From the NCBI RefSeq assembly GCF_003710905.1, contig NZ_RHHV01000005.1, positions 62,001 to 126,000 on the forward strand: a DNA stretch of 64,000 nt, read 5' to 3'. The translations under genes and the position numbers were made by a program. Shown here piece by piece: positions 49,654 through 57,976 of this stretch. The stretch's first letter is position 1. Each line of letters begins with the position of its first letter. This stretch comes from Brevibacillus parabrevis. GTDB taxonomy: Bacteria > Bacillota > Bacilli > Brevibacillales > Brevibacillaceae. Below the pieces are notes generated by a model. The model saw only the letters and a list, made by a program, of their open reading frames with translations, did not search any database and was not told the DNA's origin.

Positions 49654-50715
49654 ATGGCGAAAATCATACTGGATCAAGCAATGATGGAAGCGGCCGTCTA
49701 CGGCGGAGCAGTCCTTGGCGGCGGCGGGGGCGGCTGGATCGAGGATGGCATGGAGACAGGACGTCTCGCCCTCGAAGTCGGCTCTCCTGTCCTGGTGACA
49801 GCAGATGAAATGAATGACGCTGACTTGTTGGCAACCGTTGCGCTGGTCGGAGCGCCTGCTGCGGAAAATCAGTACGTCAAGCCGATGCACTACGTACGCG
49901 CTCTGCAACTGCTGGAAAAGACGATCGGACAACCGATCAAAGGAATCATCACCAATGAAAATGGCGCCGGAACGACCGTAAACGGCTGGTTCCAGGCCGC
50001 AGTGACGGGATTGCCCGTAATCGACCTGCCTTGCAACGGCCGTGCCCATCCGACTGGTTCGATGGGAGCGATGAATCTGCATGAGGTAGAGGGCTACATT
50101 TCCCATCAGGCGGCAGTCGGCGGCAAGGATGAGCTTTACCATGAAGTATGTGTGAGCGGACAGTTGCAGCAGGCGGCAGGTCTGGTGCGCAAAGTGTCGG
50201 TCGAGACGGGCGGTCTGGTAGTCGTGGCCCGCAACCCGATCAGCGTAGGCTATGCCCGCGAGCATGGAGCGCCAGGAGCGATCAGCCAAGCGATTGAAGT
50301 GGGGCAGGCACTGCTCGGGGCAAAAGGCGAGGCTGCGATCGAAGCTGTGTGCCGAAAATTGGGCGGGCGCATTGTGACGGCAGGCTCTGTAGATGAATGC
50401 GAATTGACGACAGCGGGCGGTTTTGACGTCGGGCGCGTAGTGATTAGCGGTCACGAAATGACTTTCTGGAACGAGTACATGACATTGGAGCACAAAGGAG
50501 AACGGCTTGGCACGTTCCCGGACCTGATCATGACACTCGACGCCAATACAGCGAAGCCGATTGTTTCGGCGGAAATCGAAAAAGGACAGCAAATTGCCGT
50601 CATTCACGTCCCGAAAGAGAACTTGCTTCTCAGCGCGACGATGCGAAACAAACAACTGCTTGCCGCTGTGGAAGGTGCCGTGGGCAAACAAATCCTGCCT
50701 TATCTTTTCGGCTAG
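49654..50715 (+). CDS. DUF917 family protein (thiohydantoin desulfurase-like)
   Basis: A 353-residue cytoplasmic protein. The glycine loop VLGGGGGGWIEDG (residues 20-32), the ITNENGAGTTVNGW segment and the LPCNGRAHPTGSMG block are typical of DUF917; members with known activity act on S-methyl thiohydantoins or resemble hydantoinase/oxoprolinase parts. Actual substrate is unknown here. It starts 21 bp after the OPT stop behind GGAGG, so it is in the same operon, suggesting work on an imported ring or peptide compound. Confidence 0.9.
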   Translation: MAKIILDQAMMEAAVYGGAVLGGGGGGWIEDGMETGRLALEVGSPVLVTADEMNDADLLATVALVGAPAAENQYVKPMHYVRALQLLEKTIGQPIKGIITNENGAGTTVNGWFQAAVTGLPVIDLPCNGRAHPTGSMGAMNLHEVEGYISHQAAVGGKDELYHEVCVSGQLQQAAGLVRKVSVETGGLVVVARNPISVGYAREHGAPGAISQAIEVGQALLGAKGEAAIEAVCRKLGGRIVTAGSVDECELTTAGGFDVGRVVISGHEMTFWNEYMTLEHKGERLGTFPDLIMTLDANTAKPIVSAEIEKGQQIAVIHVPKENLLLSATMRNKQLLAAVEGAVGKQILPYLFG

Positions 50716-50778
50716 AAACGATTGATTCCACATCACATCACGAGACAACATCTATGTTCGGATCGAGGAGGAGCAACC

Positions 50779-51723
50779 ATGTCTTTGAAGCAAACGATGA
50801 CTGTTTTTGAAACGATGGACAGCGCCTATGTGAATGGCGAAACGATCAAGGAGCTGTTTACCGCCTACCCCGGCGTTTCGGTTGCCGTGCAAACGGTCGC
50901 AGGAGCAGAAGGCAGCACCGATTTCGTAAAAATCGTCGTACCGGGGAAAAACGGCAAGTCCACTGGCGGCAGCGCGCGAACATTCGGGATTATCGGCCGA
51001 CTTGGCGGAATCGGAGCGCGTCCGAGCCGGATCGGGATGGTATCTGATGCCGACGGCGCTGTAGCTGCAATCGCTTGCGCCTTGAAGCTTGCCGAGATGC
51101 AAAAAAATGGCGACGTTCTCGATGGCGATGTGATCATCAGCACGCACATATGCCCGAATGCGCCGACACAGCCGCATGAGCCGGTCGATTTCATGGGATC
51201 GCCTGTCGATATTTTGACGATGAATCGCTATGAAGTCAGCGACGAGATGGAAGCGATTCTCTCGATTGACACGACAAAAGGCAACCGCATCGTGAACCAT
51301 AAAGGAATCGCCATCTCGCCAACCGTCAAGGAAGGCTACATTTTGCGCATCAGCGAAGATTTGTTGCGGATCATGGAAATGACGACAGGGCAGCTGCCTG
51401 TGACGTTCCCGATTACGCAGCAAGACATCACGCCGTACGGCAACGATCTTTTTCATATCAACAGCATTTTGCAGCCTGCTGTCGCCACCGATGCTCCGGT
51501 AGTCGGAGTAGCGATTACGGCCCAGACGGCTGTTCCCGGATGCGGCACAGGCGCAAGTCATGAGACGGATATTGCGCTCGCGGTCAAGTTTGCGGTTGAA
51601 GTGGCAAAAGAATACACGAACGGCACAACCAGCTTTTACGACGAACAAGAATTTGCTCATATGAATCGCCGCTACGGCTCCATGAAAATTTTTCAAACGA
51701 TGGGCGTGGAAGCGCACAACTAA
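50779..51723 (+). CDS. DUF1177 family protein
   Basis: A 314-residue cytoplasmic protein recognised from the opening MSLKQTMTVFETMDSAYVNG, the FGIIGRLGGIGARPSRIGMV stretch and ISTHICPNAPTQPHEPVDFM. No function is established for DUF1177. Conserved D, H and E positions (SDADGA, STHICP, GASHETD) would suit a metal enzyme such as a peptidase or deacylase; that is inference. ATG 50779 lies after GAGGAGG, 63 bp after the DUF917 stop. Confidence 0.9.
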   Translation: MSLKQTMTVFETMDSAYVNGETIKELFTAYPGVSVAVQTVAGAEGSTDFVKIVVPGKNGKSTGGSARTFGIIGRLGGIGARPSRIGMVSDADGAVAAIACALKLAEMQKNGDVLDGDVIISTHICPNAPTQPHEPVDFMGSPVDILTMNRYEVSDEMEAILSIDTTKGNRIVNHKGIAISPTVKEGYILRISEDLLRIMEMTTGQLPVTFPITQQDITPYGNDLFHINSILQPAVATDAPVVGVAITAQTAVPGCGTGASHETDIALAVKFAVEVAKEYTNGTTSFYDEQEFAHMNRRYGSMKIFQTMGVEAHN

Positions 51724-51730
51724 ACAAGCG

Positions 51731-51762
51731 AACGGGGAGAGCTGGATTCTCCCCGTTTTTTT
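51731..51762 (+). terminator. Internal terminator between DUF1177 and AroM
   Basis: AACGGGGAGA/TCTCCCCGTT stem and seven T. It would lower expression of the following aroM-type gene relative to the rest. Confidence 0.88.
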
Positions 51763-51799
51763 ACAAACAAGCGATGTGGAAAAAGGAGGCAAGCAGCCG

Positions 51800-52474
51800 A
51801 TGAGAAAAGTAGGAATGATTACGATTGGACAAGCACCGCGGCAAGACATTGCGCCGATTGTAGAAAAGCATTTGGCGGGCCGGGCGGAGCTGGTCCAGGC
51901 CGGGGTGCTGGATCAGATGACGAAAGCGGAGATTGCAAACAAGCTGGCTCCGACTGCGGGCGATTACGTGTTGACTTCGCGCCTGACAAGCGGCGAGTCT
52001 GTCGTCTTGTCCAGGGAACGGATTCAGCCGATTTTGCAGCAAAAAATAGCGGACATGGAGCGGTCAGGAATCCGCAACATTTTGCTTTTGTGCACGGGAG
52101 TCTTTCCCGGACTGCGCGCAGAGCAGGCTTTTTTGCTGGAGCCGGATCGGATCATTCCGCCCATGGCAGCAATTATGGCAAAAGGCCGCAGACTCGGCGT
52201 GCTTGTGCCTTTGGCCGAGCAGGTGGAAGCGCTGCGGGAAAAATACGCGCCGCATGGCTTGGAGCCGATATTCGCCGTCGTCTCCCCGTTCGCGCTGGAC
52301 CGGGCGGCATACCAGGCGGCAATCGAACCGCTCAAAGACAAGGTCGATGTCCTGCTCATGGATTGCATGGGGTATACGGAGGAAGCGAGAGAGCTTGTGA
52401 GCGAACTGACCGGATTGCCTGTTGTATTGTCCAGCGCTTTTATGGCGAAGCTGATAGCGGAGTGGTGCAGTTAG
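51800..52474 (+). CDS. AroM family protein
   Basis: A 224-residue cytoplasmic protein of the AroM group, related to aspartate/glutamate racemases. The opening VGMITIGQAPRQDI and the LLLCTGVFPGL segment, with the cysteine used as catalytic residue in the racemase superfamily, are present, as is LLMDCMGYTEEAREL with a second cysteine. AroM's own role is not known. ATG 51800 is behind AAGGAGG. It is the last gene of the PucR-OPT locus, after an internal terminator. Confidence 0.92.
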   Translation: MRKVGMITIGQAPRQDIAPIVEKHLAGRAELVQAGVLDQMTKAEIANKLAPTAGDYVLTSRLTSGESVVLSRERIQPILQQKIADMERSGIRNILLLCTGVFPGLRAEQAFLLEPDRIIPPMAAIMAKGRRLGVLVPLAEQVEALREKYAPHGLEPIFAVVSPFALDRAAYQAAIEPLKDKVDVLLMDCMGYTEEARELVSELTGLPVVLSSAFMAKLIAEWCS

Positions 52475-52535
52475 GCTCGCCGTGCGGTCATGCTTTTTGC
52501 GCATGTTATGGTTGTTGAAAGCATGGGGATTGCTT

Positions 52536-52913
52536 ATGCTAGAAGGGCAACTATATATAGAAGAAACGAGGCATTTGTTTATGAATGACCGTTTGGCGAA
52601 TGCGGCCAGTTCCGATGTTCATCCCGATTGTGCGAGAGCAATTCGGCAACTGCTCCAGATGAAAGAACCGAAGCGAGAAGATTTTCTGGCCTTGCGCACT
52701 TACGGCAATGACCGTTATTCGGCAATGGGCTGGGAAGAGCTTCAGTCCTATATAAATGAAAAGACGGTCATTATCGTCGAGCAGTTTGAGAATGAGCAAA
52801 ATATCATGTCGGCTTTGCGTTGGGTAGCGCGGGGCTTGCCTGTCTGGCATGCGATCCGCAAAGTAAAGGCCGACTACTCCGTATACGGCTACAAGGGAGA
52901 GGGCAACAACTAA
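52536..52913 (+). CDS. Conserved hypothetical protein
   Basis: A 125-residue soluble protein of mixed alpha/beta type with no signal peptide. Possible starts are ATG 52536 and ATG 52581; the latter has GAGG upstream, the former a poor TGGGGA. I do not recognise its family. It lies 61 bp after the aroM-type stop with no terminator between, but no functional link is evident. Confidence 0.65.
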   Translation: MLEGQLYIEETRHLFMNDRLANAASSDVHPDCARAIRQLLQMKEPKREDFLALRTYGNDRYSAMGWEELQSYINEKTVIIVEQFENEQNIMSALRWVARGLPVWHAIRKVKADYSVYGYKGEGNN

Positions 52914-52964
52914 TGCAATCGTGTTAGATGAATCCCTCAGCCAGTCGCAATCGAACGAAAACAG

Positions 52965-52991
52965 AGTCTGTCGCGATGGGCAGACTTTTTC
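52965..52991 (+). terminator. Terminator before terC
   Basis: AGTCTG/CAGACT stem with TTTTT. Confidence 0.75.
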
Positions 52992-53109
52992 TGTGCCTGA
53001 ACCTGAACTGTTTCCAGCTAAAAAGTGCAGGCAAAAGCGAAAAAAATACTGCAGATGAAAACGAAAAGGTCTATTATTGTCACTATCATCGCCTACGGAG
53101 GGAGCCATC

Positions 53110-53811
53110 ATGACAGAATTGTTACTTAGCTTACTACAAATCATCATCGTCAATCTGGTCTTGAGTGGGGACAATGCCGTCGTTATTGCGCTGGCTTGTC
53201 GTAACTTGCGTCCAGAAGTGCAAAAGAAAGCTGTTTTCTGGGGCGGATTCGGGGCAATCGGACTGAGAATCATCCTGACTTTCATTGCCATTTGGCTGCT
53301 GCAAATCCCGTTTGTCCAAGTTTTGGGCGGACTGCTTTTGATCGTGATCGCGGTCAAACTGCTCAAAGGCGAGGAAGAGGATGCCCGCATTGGTAGCGGT
53401 TCGAACATGATGGAGGCTTTGAAAACGATTATTTTTGCCGATTTGATCATGAGCCTGGACAACGTCATCGCCGTTGCAGGTGCGGCAAATGGGAACATGC
53501 TGCTGGTCGTCATCGGGCTTGCGGTCAGCATTCCTTTGATTGTGTGGGGCAGCCAGCTTTTGATGAAGCTGATGAATCGGTTTCCGATCATCGTCCTGCT
53601 GGGAGCGGCATTGCTTGGGTACACAGCAGGCGAGATGATCGTCGGCGACAAGGTAGTCGGAGCTTTTCTGGAACAACTGTTGCCTGCTTTGCATGTCATT
53701 TTGCCGGTGGCTTTGGCGCTCGTGGTCATTGCTGTGGGCACGTACCTGAAGCGCAAGGGTGAAAAGTCAGAGGAAGGCAGCGCCGCGCAAGATCACGCGG
53801 AGACATTGTAG
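53110..53811 (+). CDS. TerC/YjbE-family membrane protein
   Basis: A 233-residue inner-membrane protein with seven hydrophobic segments. The TerC acidic motifs are present: LVLSGDNAVVIALA near residue 20 and IMSLDNVIAVAGAANGN near residue 117. Family members export manganese or help metal loading of secreted proteins. No yybP-ykoY-type manganese riboswitch is recognisable upstream. ATG 53110 follows GGAGGG. The LysR gene starts 2 bp after its stop. Confidence 0.9.
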   Translation: MTELLLSLLQIIIVNLVLSGDNAVVIALACRNLRPEVQKKAVFWGGFGAIGLRIILTFIAIWLLQIPFVQVLGGLLLIVIAVKLLKGEEEDARIGSGSNMMEALKTIIFADLIMSLDNVIAVAGAANGNMLLVVIGLAVSIPLIVWGSQLLMKLMNRFPIIVLLGAALLGYTAGEMIVGDKVVGAFLEQLLPALHVILPVALALVVIAVGTYLKRKGEKSEEGSAAQDHAETL

Positions 53812-53813
53812 CC

Positions 53814-54686
53814 ATGGAATACCGCGACTGGTCAATTTTGCGAACGCTGTATCAGGAACAAAACATTACCAAAACGGCGAAAAGCCTGTACTTGTCCCAA
53901 CCTGCTTTGACCAAGCGTCTGCGGCAAATCGAAAAAGAATTTGGCGTGCAAATCGTGCAGCGCGGCAGAAGGGGCGTTCACTTTACACCGGAGGGCGAGT
54001 ATTTGGCGAACTGTGCAGACGAAATGCTCGTCCGACTGCGCAAGATCAAGGAACATGTGGCGAATATGGGAGAAGAGGTTAGCGGCACCTTGCGCCTCGG
54101 CGTCTCCAACTACTTTGCCCGTTACAAGCTGCCAGGGCTTTTGAAGCTGTTCAAGCAAAAGTATCCGCTGGTGGAATTTAAGGTGGAGACAGGCTGGAGC
54201 AAAGACGTGTACCAGGCCGTTTACAACCAGGATGTGCACCTTGGCTTCGTGCGCGGTGATTACAATTGGCCGGGGGGCAAACAGCTTTTGTTTGAGGAAA
54301 GCGTGTGCATTGTCTCGCAAACTCCGCTCGATTTAAAAAGCCTTCCTGACTTGCCGCGAATTGATTACGAGACTGATCCGCTTTTGCAGACATTGGTGGA
54401 TAGCTGGTGGACACAAAATTACTCCTCGCCGCCGCGAATCGACATGGAAGTAGACAAGGCTGACACGTGCGGCGAGATGGTCGCGAGCGGGCTTGGCTAC
54501 GCCATTTTGCCCCGTCTGGTGGCAGAGGGCAAGGAAGGGCTGCATCTGATCGAGCTTCGGGATGCGGCAAACCAGCCGATCAGGCGAAGTACATGGATGT
54601 TTTACCATGAGGAATCCATGGAGCTGCAAAATGTAAAAGCGTTCGTCCGCTTTATGCAACAGATGGATTTTCCTCATTCCTATTAA
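53814..54686 (+). CDS. LysR-family transcriptional regulator
   Basis: A 290-residue regulator with the LysR N-terminal helix-turn-helix (ILRTLYQEQNITKTAKSLYL and SQPALTKRLRQIEKEFG) and a C-terminal two-lobe effector domain. It starts 2 bp after the terC-type stop, so both are on one transcript; its targets could be terC or the AbrB-type permease 180 bp downstream. The inducer is unknown. Confidence 0.93.
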   Translation: MEYRDWSILRTLYQEQNITKTAKSLYLSQPALTKRLRQIEKEFGVQIVQRGRRGVHFTPEGEYLANCADEMLVRLRKIKEHVANMGEEVSGTLRLGVSNYFARYKLPGLLKLFKQKYPLVEFKVETGWSKDVYQAVYNQDVHLGFVRGDYNWPGGKQLLFEESVCIVSQTPLDLKSLPDLPRIDYETDPLLQTLVDSWWTQNYSSPPRIDMEVDKADTCGEMVASGLGYAILPRLVAEGKEGLHLIELRDAANQPIRRSTWMFYHEESMELQNVKAFVRFMQQMDFPHSY

Positions 54687-54865
54687 CGCGTTCGTCGCTG
54701 CCCGAGCAAGGAGTGCAAGCTCCACGCGGGCAGCTTTTTCTTTTGTGCCATTCGCGAAACGAATCGATCGCGATAACGATTCGGTATTTTTCAGCTGTTT
54801 TCTTCTGGCGTACACTGGAACTGTACAAAAGATCGCAACGTCAGACAGGGAGAGAAGGAATCAGC

Positions 54866-55945
54866 ATGAACTTGCTTCGAATAGGGCTTGCACTGTCGCT
54901 CGGAGCGGCTGGAGGCTGGCTGTTTGCTCTCGTTCACAGCCCGCTTCCATGGATGATCGGTTCGCTCGTCGCCACCGTCGCTGCTACGATGTTGGGCAGC
55001 AAAAACTTGTGGATTCCCGGTTGGTTCCGTCAGGCGGGACTGATCGTGATCGGCATATCGCTTGGCCTGCGCATGACGCCGAGTATTTGGCAGACCATGA
55101 CAGATCATATCGGTTTGATGCTGATCGCCACCTTGTTCACCGTGTTGCTCAGCCTGTTCAACGCGTGGCTTTTTTACAAAATCGGCAAGGTGGATCGAAT
55201 TACTGCTATCTTCAGCAACATACCGGGCGGGCTGTCGGAAATGGTGTCGATTGGACAGTCCATCGGCGGCAATCAGCAGATTATCTCCATCTTTCATTCG
55301 ATCCGCGCCGTCATGATTGTGCTGTGCATCCCCTTTTTGATTTCCTGGATATCCGGGAACCACAGCTCGACTACGGGGGTGTTGGCGAGCGTCCAGCAGC
55401 TGGCATGGCTCCCGACTGTGCTTCTGGTCATCGCCAGCTCGCTTGCTGCCTTGCTCGCAGCGCGCTGTCGCGTGCCAGCGCCATACCTTCTCGGACCATT
55501 GCTGATTGCCGCGATTGTGTCGCTGAACAACCCGTCGGGCAATGCAAATCCGCTGCTGGCGGGAGAGTTGGTCAAGGCGGCGCAAGTGATGATCGGGGTG
55601 AGTATCGGCTTGGGCTTTCGCAAAGAGGAAGTCCGGCAGCAAAAACGCTTCTTTCTCTTCGCCGTCATGCACGCTCTGCTGCTGTTCGCGATCGTAACAG
55701 CGATGGCTGCCGGCATGACTTATTTGGCTGACATGGAGCTTGCGACAGGCATCCTGGCGACTGCGCCCGGCGGAATCGCGGAAATGAGCCTGACTGCGAT
55801 GACGATCGGAGCCGATCCGTTGCTTGTGACCGCCTTCCAGTTGTTCCGCGTCCTGTTTGTCCTGACGTTGTTCTCTGTTGGCGGGCGCAGTTGGGGCAAA
55901 AGGCACAGGAATGAGGCGGCTGCCACTTTGGAAAAGACAGCTTGA
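54866..55945 (+). CDS. AbrB-family (putative ammonia monooxygenase) membrane protein
   Basis: A 359-residue integral membrane protein with about ten hydrophobic segments in two repeated halves, each with a glycine-rich loop (SNIPGGLSEMVSI and TAPGGIAEMSLTA). This duplicated pattern marks the PF05145 family, often misnamed ammonia monooxygenase or AbrB; transport of a small compound is likely but unproven. ATG 54866 follows AGGGAGAGAAGG; the longer frame from 54713 is not supported. The neighbouring LysR gene may control it. Confidence 0.88.
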   Translation: MNLLRIGLALSLGAAGGWLFALVHSPLPWMIGSLVATVAATMLGSKNLWIPGWFRQAGLIVIGISLGLRMTPSIWQTMTDHIGLMLIATLFTVLLSLFNAWLFYKIGKVDRITAIFSNIPGGLSEMVSIGQSIGGNQQIISIFHSIRAVMIVLCIPFLISWISGNHSSTTGVLASVQQLAWLPTVLLVIASSLAALLAARCRVPAPYLLGPLLIAAIVSLNNPSGNANPLLAGELVKAAQVMIGVSIGLGFRKEEVRQQKRFFLFAVMHALLLFAIVTAMAAGMTYLADMELATGILATAPGGIAEMSLTAMTIGADPLLVTAFQLFRVLFVLTLFSVGGRSWGKRHRNEAAATLEKTA

Positions 55946-55978
55946 TTGGTTGATGGGCAAGGCAAAAGGGAACAAAAG

Positions 55979-56020
55979 AGTCTGCCGTTTTTCGCAAAAG
56001 CGAGGCGGCAGGCTTTTTTT
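55979..56020 (+). terminator. Terminator after the AbrB-type gene
   Basis: TCTGCCG/CGGCAGG stem (G-U allowed) and seven T. Confidence 0.85.
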
Positions 56021-56137
56021 GTCCGTTTTTTTCCCTGTTTCACAATTAAGACACAAAGGAAAAATGTAACAACATAGACGACAAGAGGTTTGTGAAAAAA
56101 CTTTTGACAAATTTTCAATCAAAATTTGAACAAAACA

Positions 56138-56166
56138 TGAACAAAAAGTGAATTTTATGTTACAAT
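56138..56166 (+). promoter_or_regulatory. Promoter of the small membrane protein gene
   Basis: TGAACA (56138-56143), 17-bp spacer, TACAAT (56161-56166), in an A-rich stretch that may act as an UP element. Confidence 0.6.
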
Positions 56167-56224
56167 AAGTTCAACAAAGAAAACGAGCAAAGACGAAAAT
56201 CCAAAACGACAGGGGTTTTAAATC

Positions 56225-56437
56225 ATGAATACAGATAAAAGAGCCGCAGATGTGCTGAGATGGATTGCCTGGACCGCAATTGCAATTGGTGGCCTGCTGA
56301 TGGCGTTTACTGCAAGCGATTTCAGAGCAGAGAACTTCCCGTTGATGGTATCGATTGGTTTCTTGATTGCAGGAATGAACATTTTCATTATGAGCACCGT
56401 TTTCCGCCTGTTGAATCTGCGTAAGCAAGAAGTGTAA
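56225..56437 (+). CDS. Small two-segment membrane protein
   Basis: A 70-residue protein with two hydrophobic segments (about residues 13-29 and 40-60). ATG 56225 lies 10 bases after a weak AGGGG. It has its own promoter and terminator. Family not recognised. Confidence 0.78.
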   Translation: MNTDKRAADVLRWIAWTAIAIGGLLMAFTASDFRAENFPLMVSIGFLIAGMNIFIMSTVFRLLNLRKQEV

Positions 56438-56461
56438 AGAGCGATGACAAATTCATAGACA

Positions 56462-56504
56462 AAACCTCTCATGAAGCTTCCTTTTTAAAATGAGAGGTTT
56501 TTTT
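56462..56504 (+). terminator. Terminator of the small membrane protein gene
   Basis: AAACCTCTCAT/ATGAGAGGTTT stem with seven T. Confidence 0.92.
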
Positions 56505-56533
56505 CTGTGAAAAATGTCTCGACGTTTTTCATG
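56505..56533. repeat. 29-bp hairpin element, copy 2
   Basis: Matches 11311-11339 at 27 of 29 positions. One change turns a C-G pair into a U-G pair and keeps the stem; the other is in the loop. Confidence 0.7.
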
Positions 56534-56977
56534 AAATGGGATGTGACCGTTTTGTTTGCCTTGATCCAGCCCCTTCTTCTGGCGATGTCCGAAGGAAGGG
56601 GCTGTTTATTTTAAATGAAACAACGCAAAGGCGGCAAAACGGCTGGATATCGCGACCAATTTTGGATGGAGATGTGCATCGCAGGGGATTGTTAACAAGA
56701 ATTTGATCAACTCGTGACTGGTTCGTGAACACTTTGTCACAGAAAAGCTACGAATTATTGAACGTCCGAAAAAAGAAGTACAAAAGTTCTCCGTCTCTGA
56801 TAGTATGTATATGCGGTTAGTTGATATGTTCACTTACGTTAAAATTCTCTGCTGAGTCCTGCTCGAAGATGGATTCCATCCTCTGTCGTGAAAGACTCGG
56901 AGGGGAAGCGGACGCGAATAGCGGACACATCATCAGTTAGAGGCTTGTTGTTTTGTGAAAGAGGAGGGATTAGGAGA
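56534..56977. other. Long upstream region of the quinol oxidase operon
   Basis: It holds a 10-bp stem CAGCCCCTTC/GAAGGGGCTG (56567-56576 with 56595-56604) followed by a T-rich stretch, probably a terminator with no plus-strand gene directly before it. The remaining 370 bp have no gene. GTGAACACTTTGTCAC near 56725 is a weak palindrome; no clear redox-regulator site was found. Confidence 0.5.
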
Positions 56978-57955
56978 ATGAGTGGAGGAAAAATGCTGAG
57001 GCAAATCCACTTTTGGATCTTGGCAGCGTTAACCACCGTCCTGCTTTCAGGCTGTGGTAGTGAGTATCTTGTCTTGAATCCGAAAGGGCCTGTAGCAGAG
57101 ACGCAGTACAATCTCATTATTATTTCCACGATATTGTGCGCCGTCATCATCGTTCCGGTTCTTGCGCTTACCGCTTTTATCGTGTATCGATATCGGGATA
57201 AACCGGATAACAAGGCGCCTTACAAACCTGAGTGGGCACATAACTCGGTCCTTGAAGCAATCTGGTGGGGCATTCCGGTAGTCATCATTGCGATCTTGGG
57301 TTACTTTACCGTTCGCGATACGTATGTGCTGAAGGAATCTCCGAATAAAGAAGTAGCACCGATGACCGTTCAGGTTACCGCATTGGATTGGAAATGGATG
57401 TTCACTTATCCAGAACAAAACATTGCGACGGTCAACTACCTGGAAATTCCGGTTGGTGTACCTGTTCATTTCCAAATTTCCGCAGAAGCTCCGATGAACT
57501 CTTTCTGGGTGCCATCGTTGGGCGGTCAGGTTTACGCGATGGCAGGTATGGCGACTGAGCTGTATTTGCAAGCAGATGAACCAGGCGAATTTGCTGGATT
57601 CAGTTCCAACTTCTCTGGTGAAAAATTTGCGCACATGCAGTTTAAAGTAGTAGCGAAACCGCAAGAAGAGTTCAATAAATGGGTCAGTGAAGTAAAAGGC
57701 ACTTCCCCTGCTATGACAAAAGAAGATTACAACGAGCTGAAAAAACCAGGATTGGCTGAGGAAAAACTGTACTCTGCATTCCCGGAAGGCTTGTTTGAAG
57801 AGATTGTTCAAAAATACGGTCATGGCCATGATATGGACCATGTAATGCAAAAGCAGCCTGCTCCGACAGGCGATAAGTCAAAAGAAACCTCGCAATTGCC
57901 ACCAACTGACATGAGCAACATGCCTGGAATGGATCATTCCAGCATGAAACATTAG
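56978..57955 (+). CDS. qoxA: Quinol oxidase subunit II (lipoprotein)
   Basis: A 325-residue subunit of the aa3-600-type quinol oxidase, an end point of the respiratory chain. Lipobox LLSGC puts the lipid on Cys26, two membrane segments follow (about 45-68 and 92-112), then a cupredoxin domain. The CuA cysteines of cytochrome c oxidase are absent, so it takes electrons from menaquinol. After the core it has a His/Met-rich tail (GHGHDMDHVM, then MPGMDHSSMKH). ATG 56978 follows AGGAGG and TAGGAG. Confidence 0.93.
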   Translation: MSGGKMLRQIHFWILAALTTVLLSGCGSEYLVLNPKGPVAETQYNLIIISTILCAVIIVPVLALTAFIVYRYRDKPDNKAPYKPEWAHNSVLEAIWWGIPVVIIAILGYFTVRDTYVLKESPNKEVAPMTVQVTALDWKWMFTYPEQNIATVNYLEIPVGVPVHFQISAEAPMNSFWVPSLGGQVYAMAGMATELYLQADEPGEFAGFSSNFSGEKFAHMQFKVVAKPQEEFNKWVSEVKGTSPAMTKEDYNELKKPGLAEEKLYSAFPEGLFEEIVQKYGHGHDMDHVMQKQPAPTGDKSKETSQLPPTDMSNMPGMDHSSMKH

Positions 57956-57976
57956 GAGAGGGAGGAGGAATACCAC

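Noticed and set aside
48541..50751. Open frame of 736 codons on the minus strand
   Set aside because: It is antisense to the OPT and DUF917 genes, whose families are clear; low-complexity translation.
52914..53109. Manganese riboswitch upstream of the TerC gene
   Set aside because: The conserved loop bases of the yybP-ykoY type are not visible; only a plain terminator and an A-rich stretch are seen.
54791..56122. Open frame of 443 codons on the minus strand
   Set aside because: It is antisense to the AbrB-type permease; its translation is rich in Q, R and H, as expected for a shadow.
56715..56735. Redox-regulator (Rex/FNR) site before qoxA
   Set aside because: GTGA and TCAC half sites are 8 bp apart rather than 6, with no further symmetry.
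56978..57955. Cytochrome c oxidase subunit II
   Set aside because: The CuA cysteine pair is absent and the IYAMAGM-type segment matches quinol oxidases.
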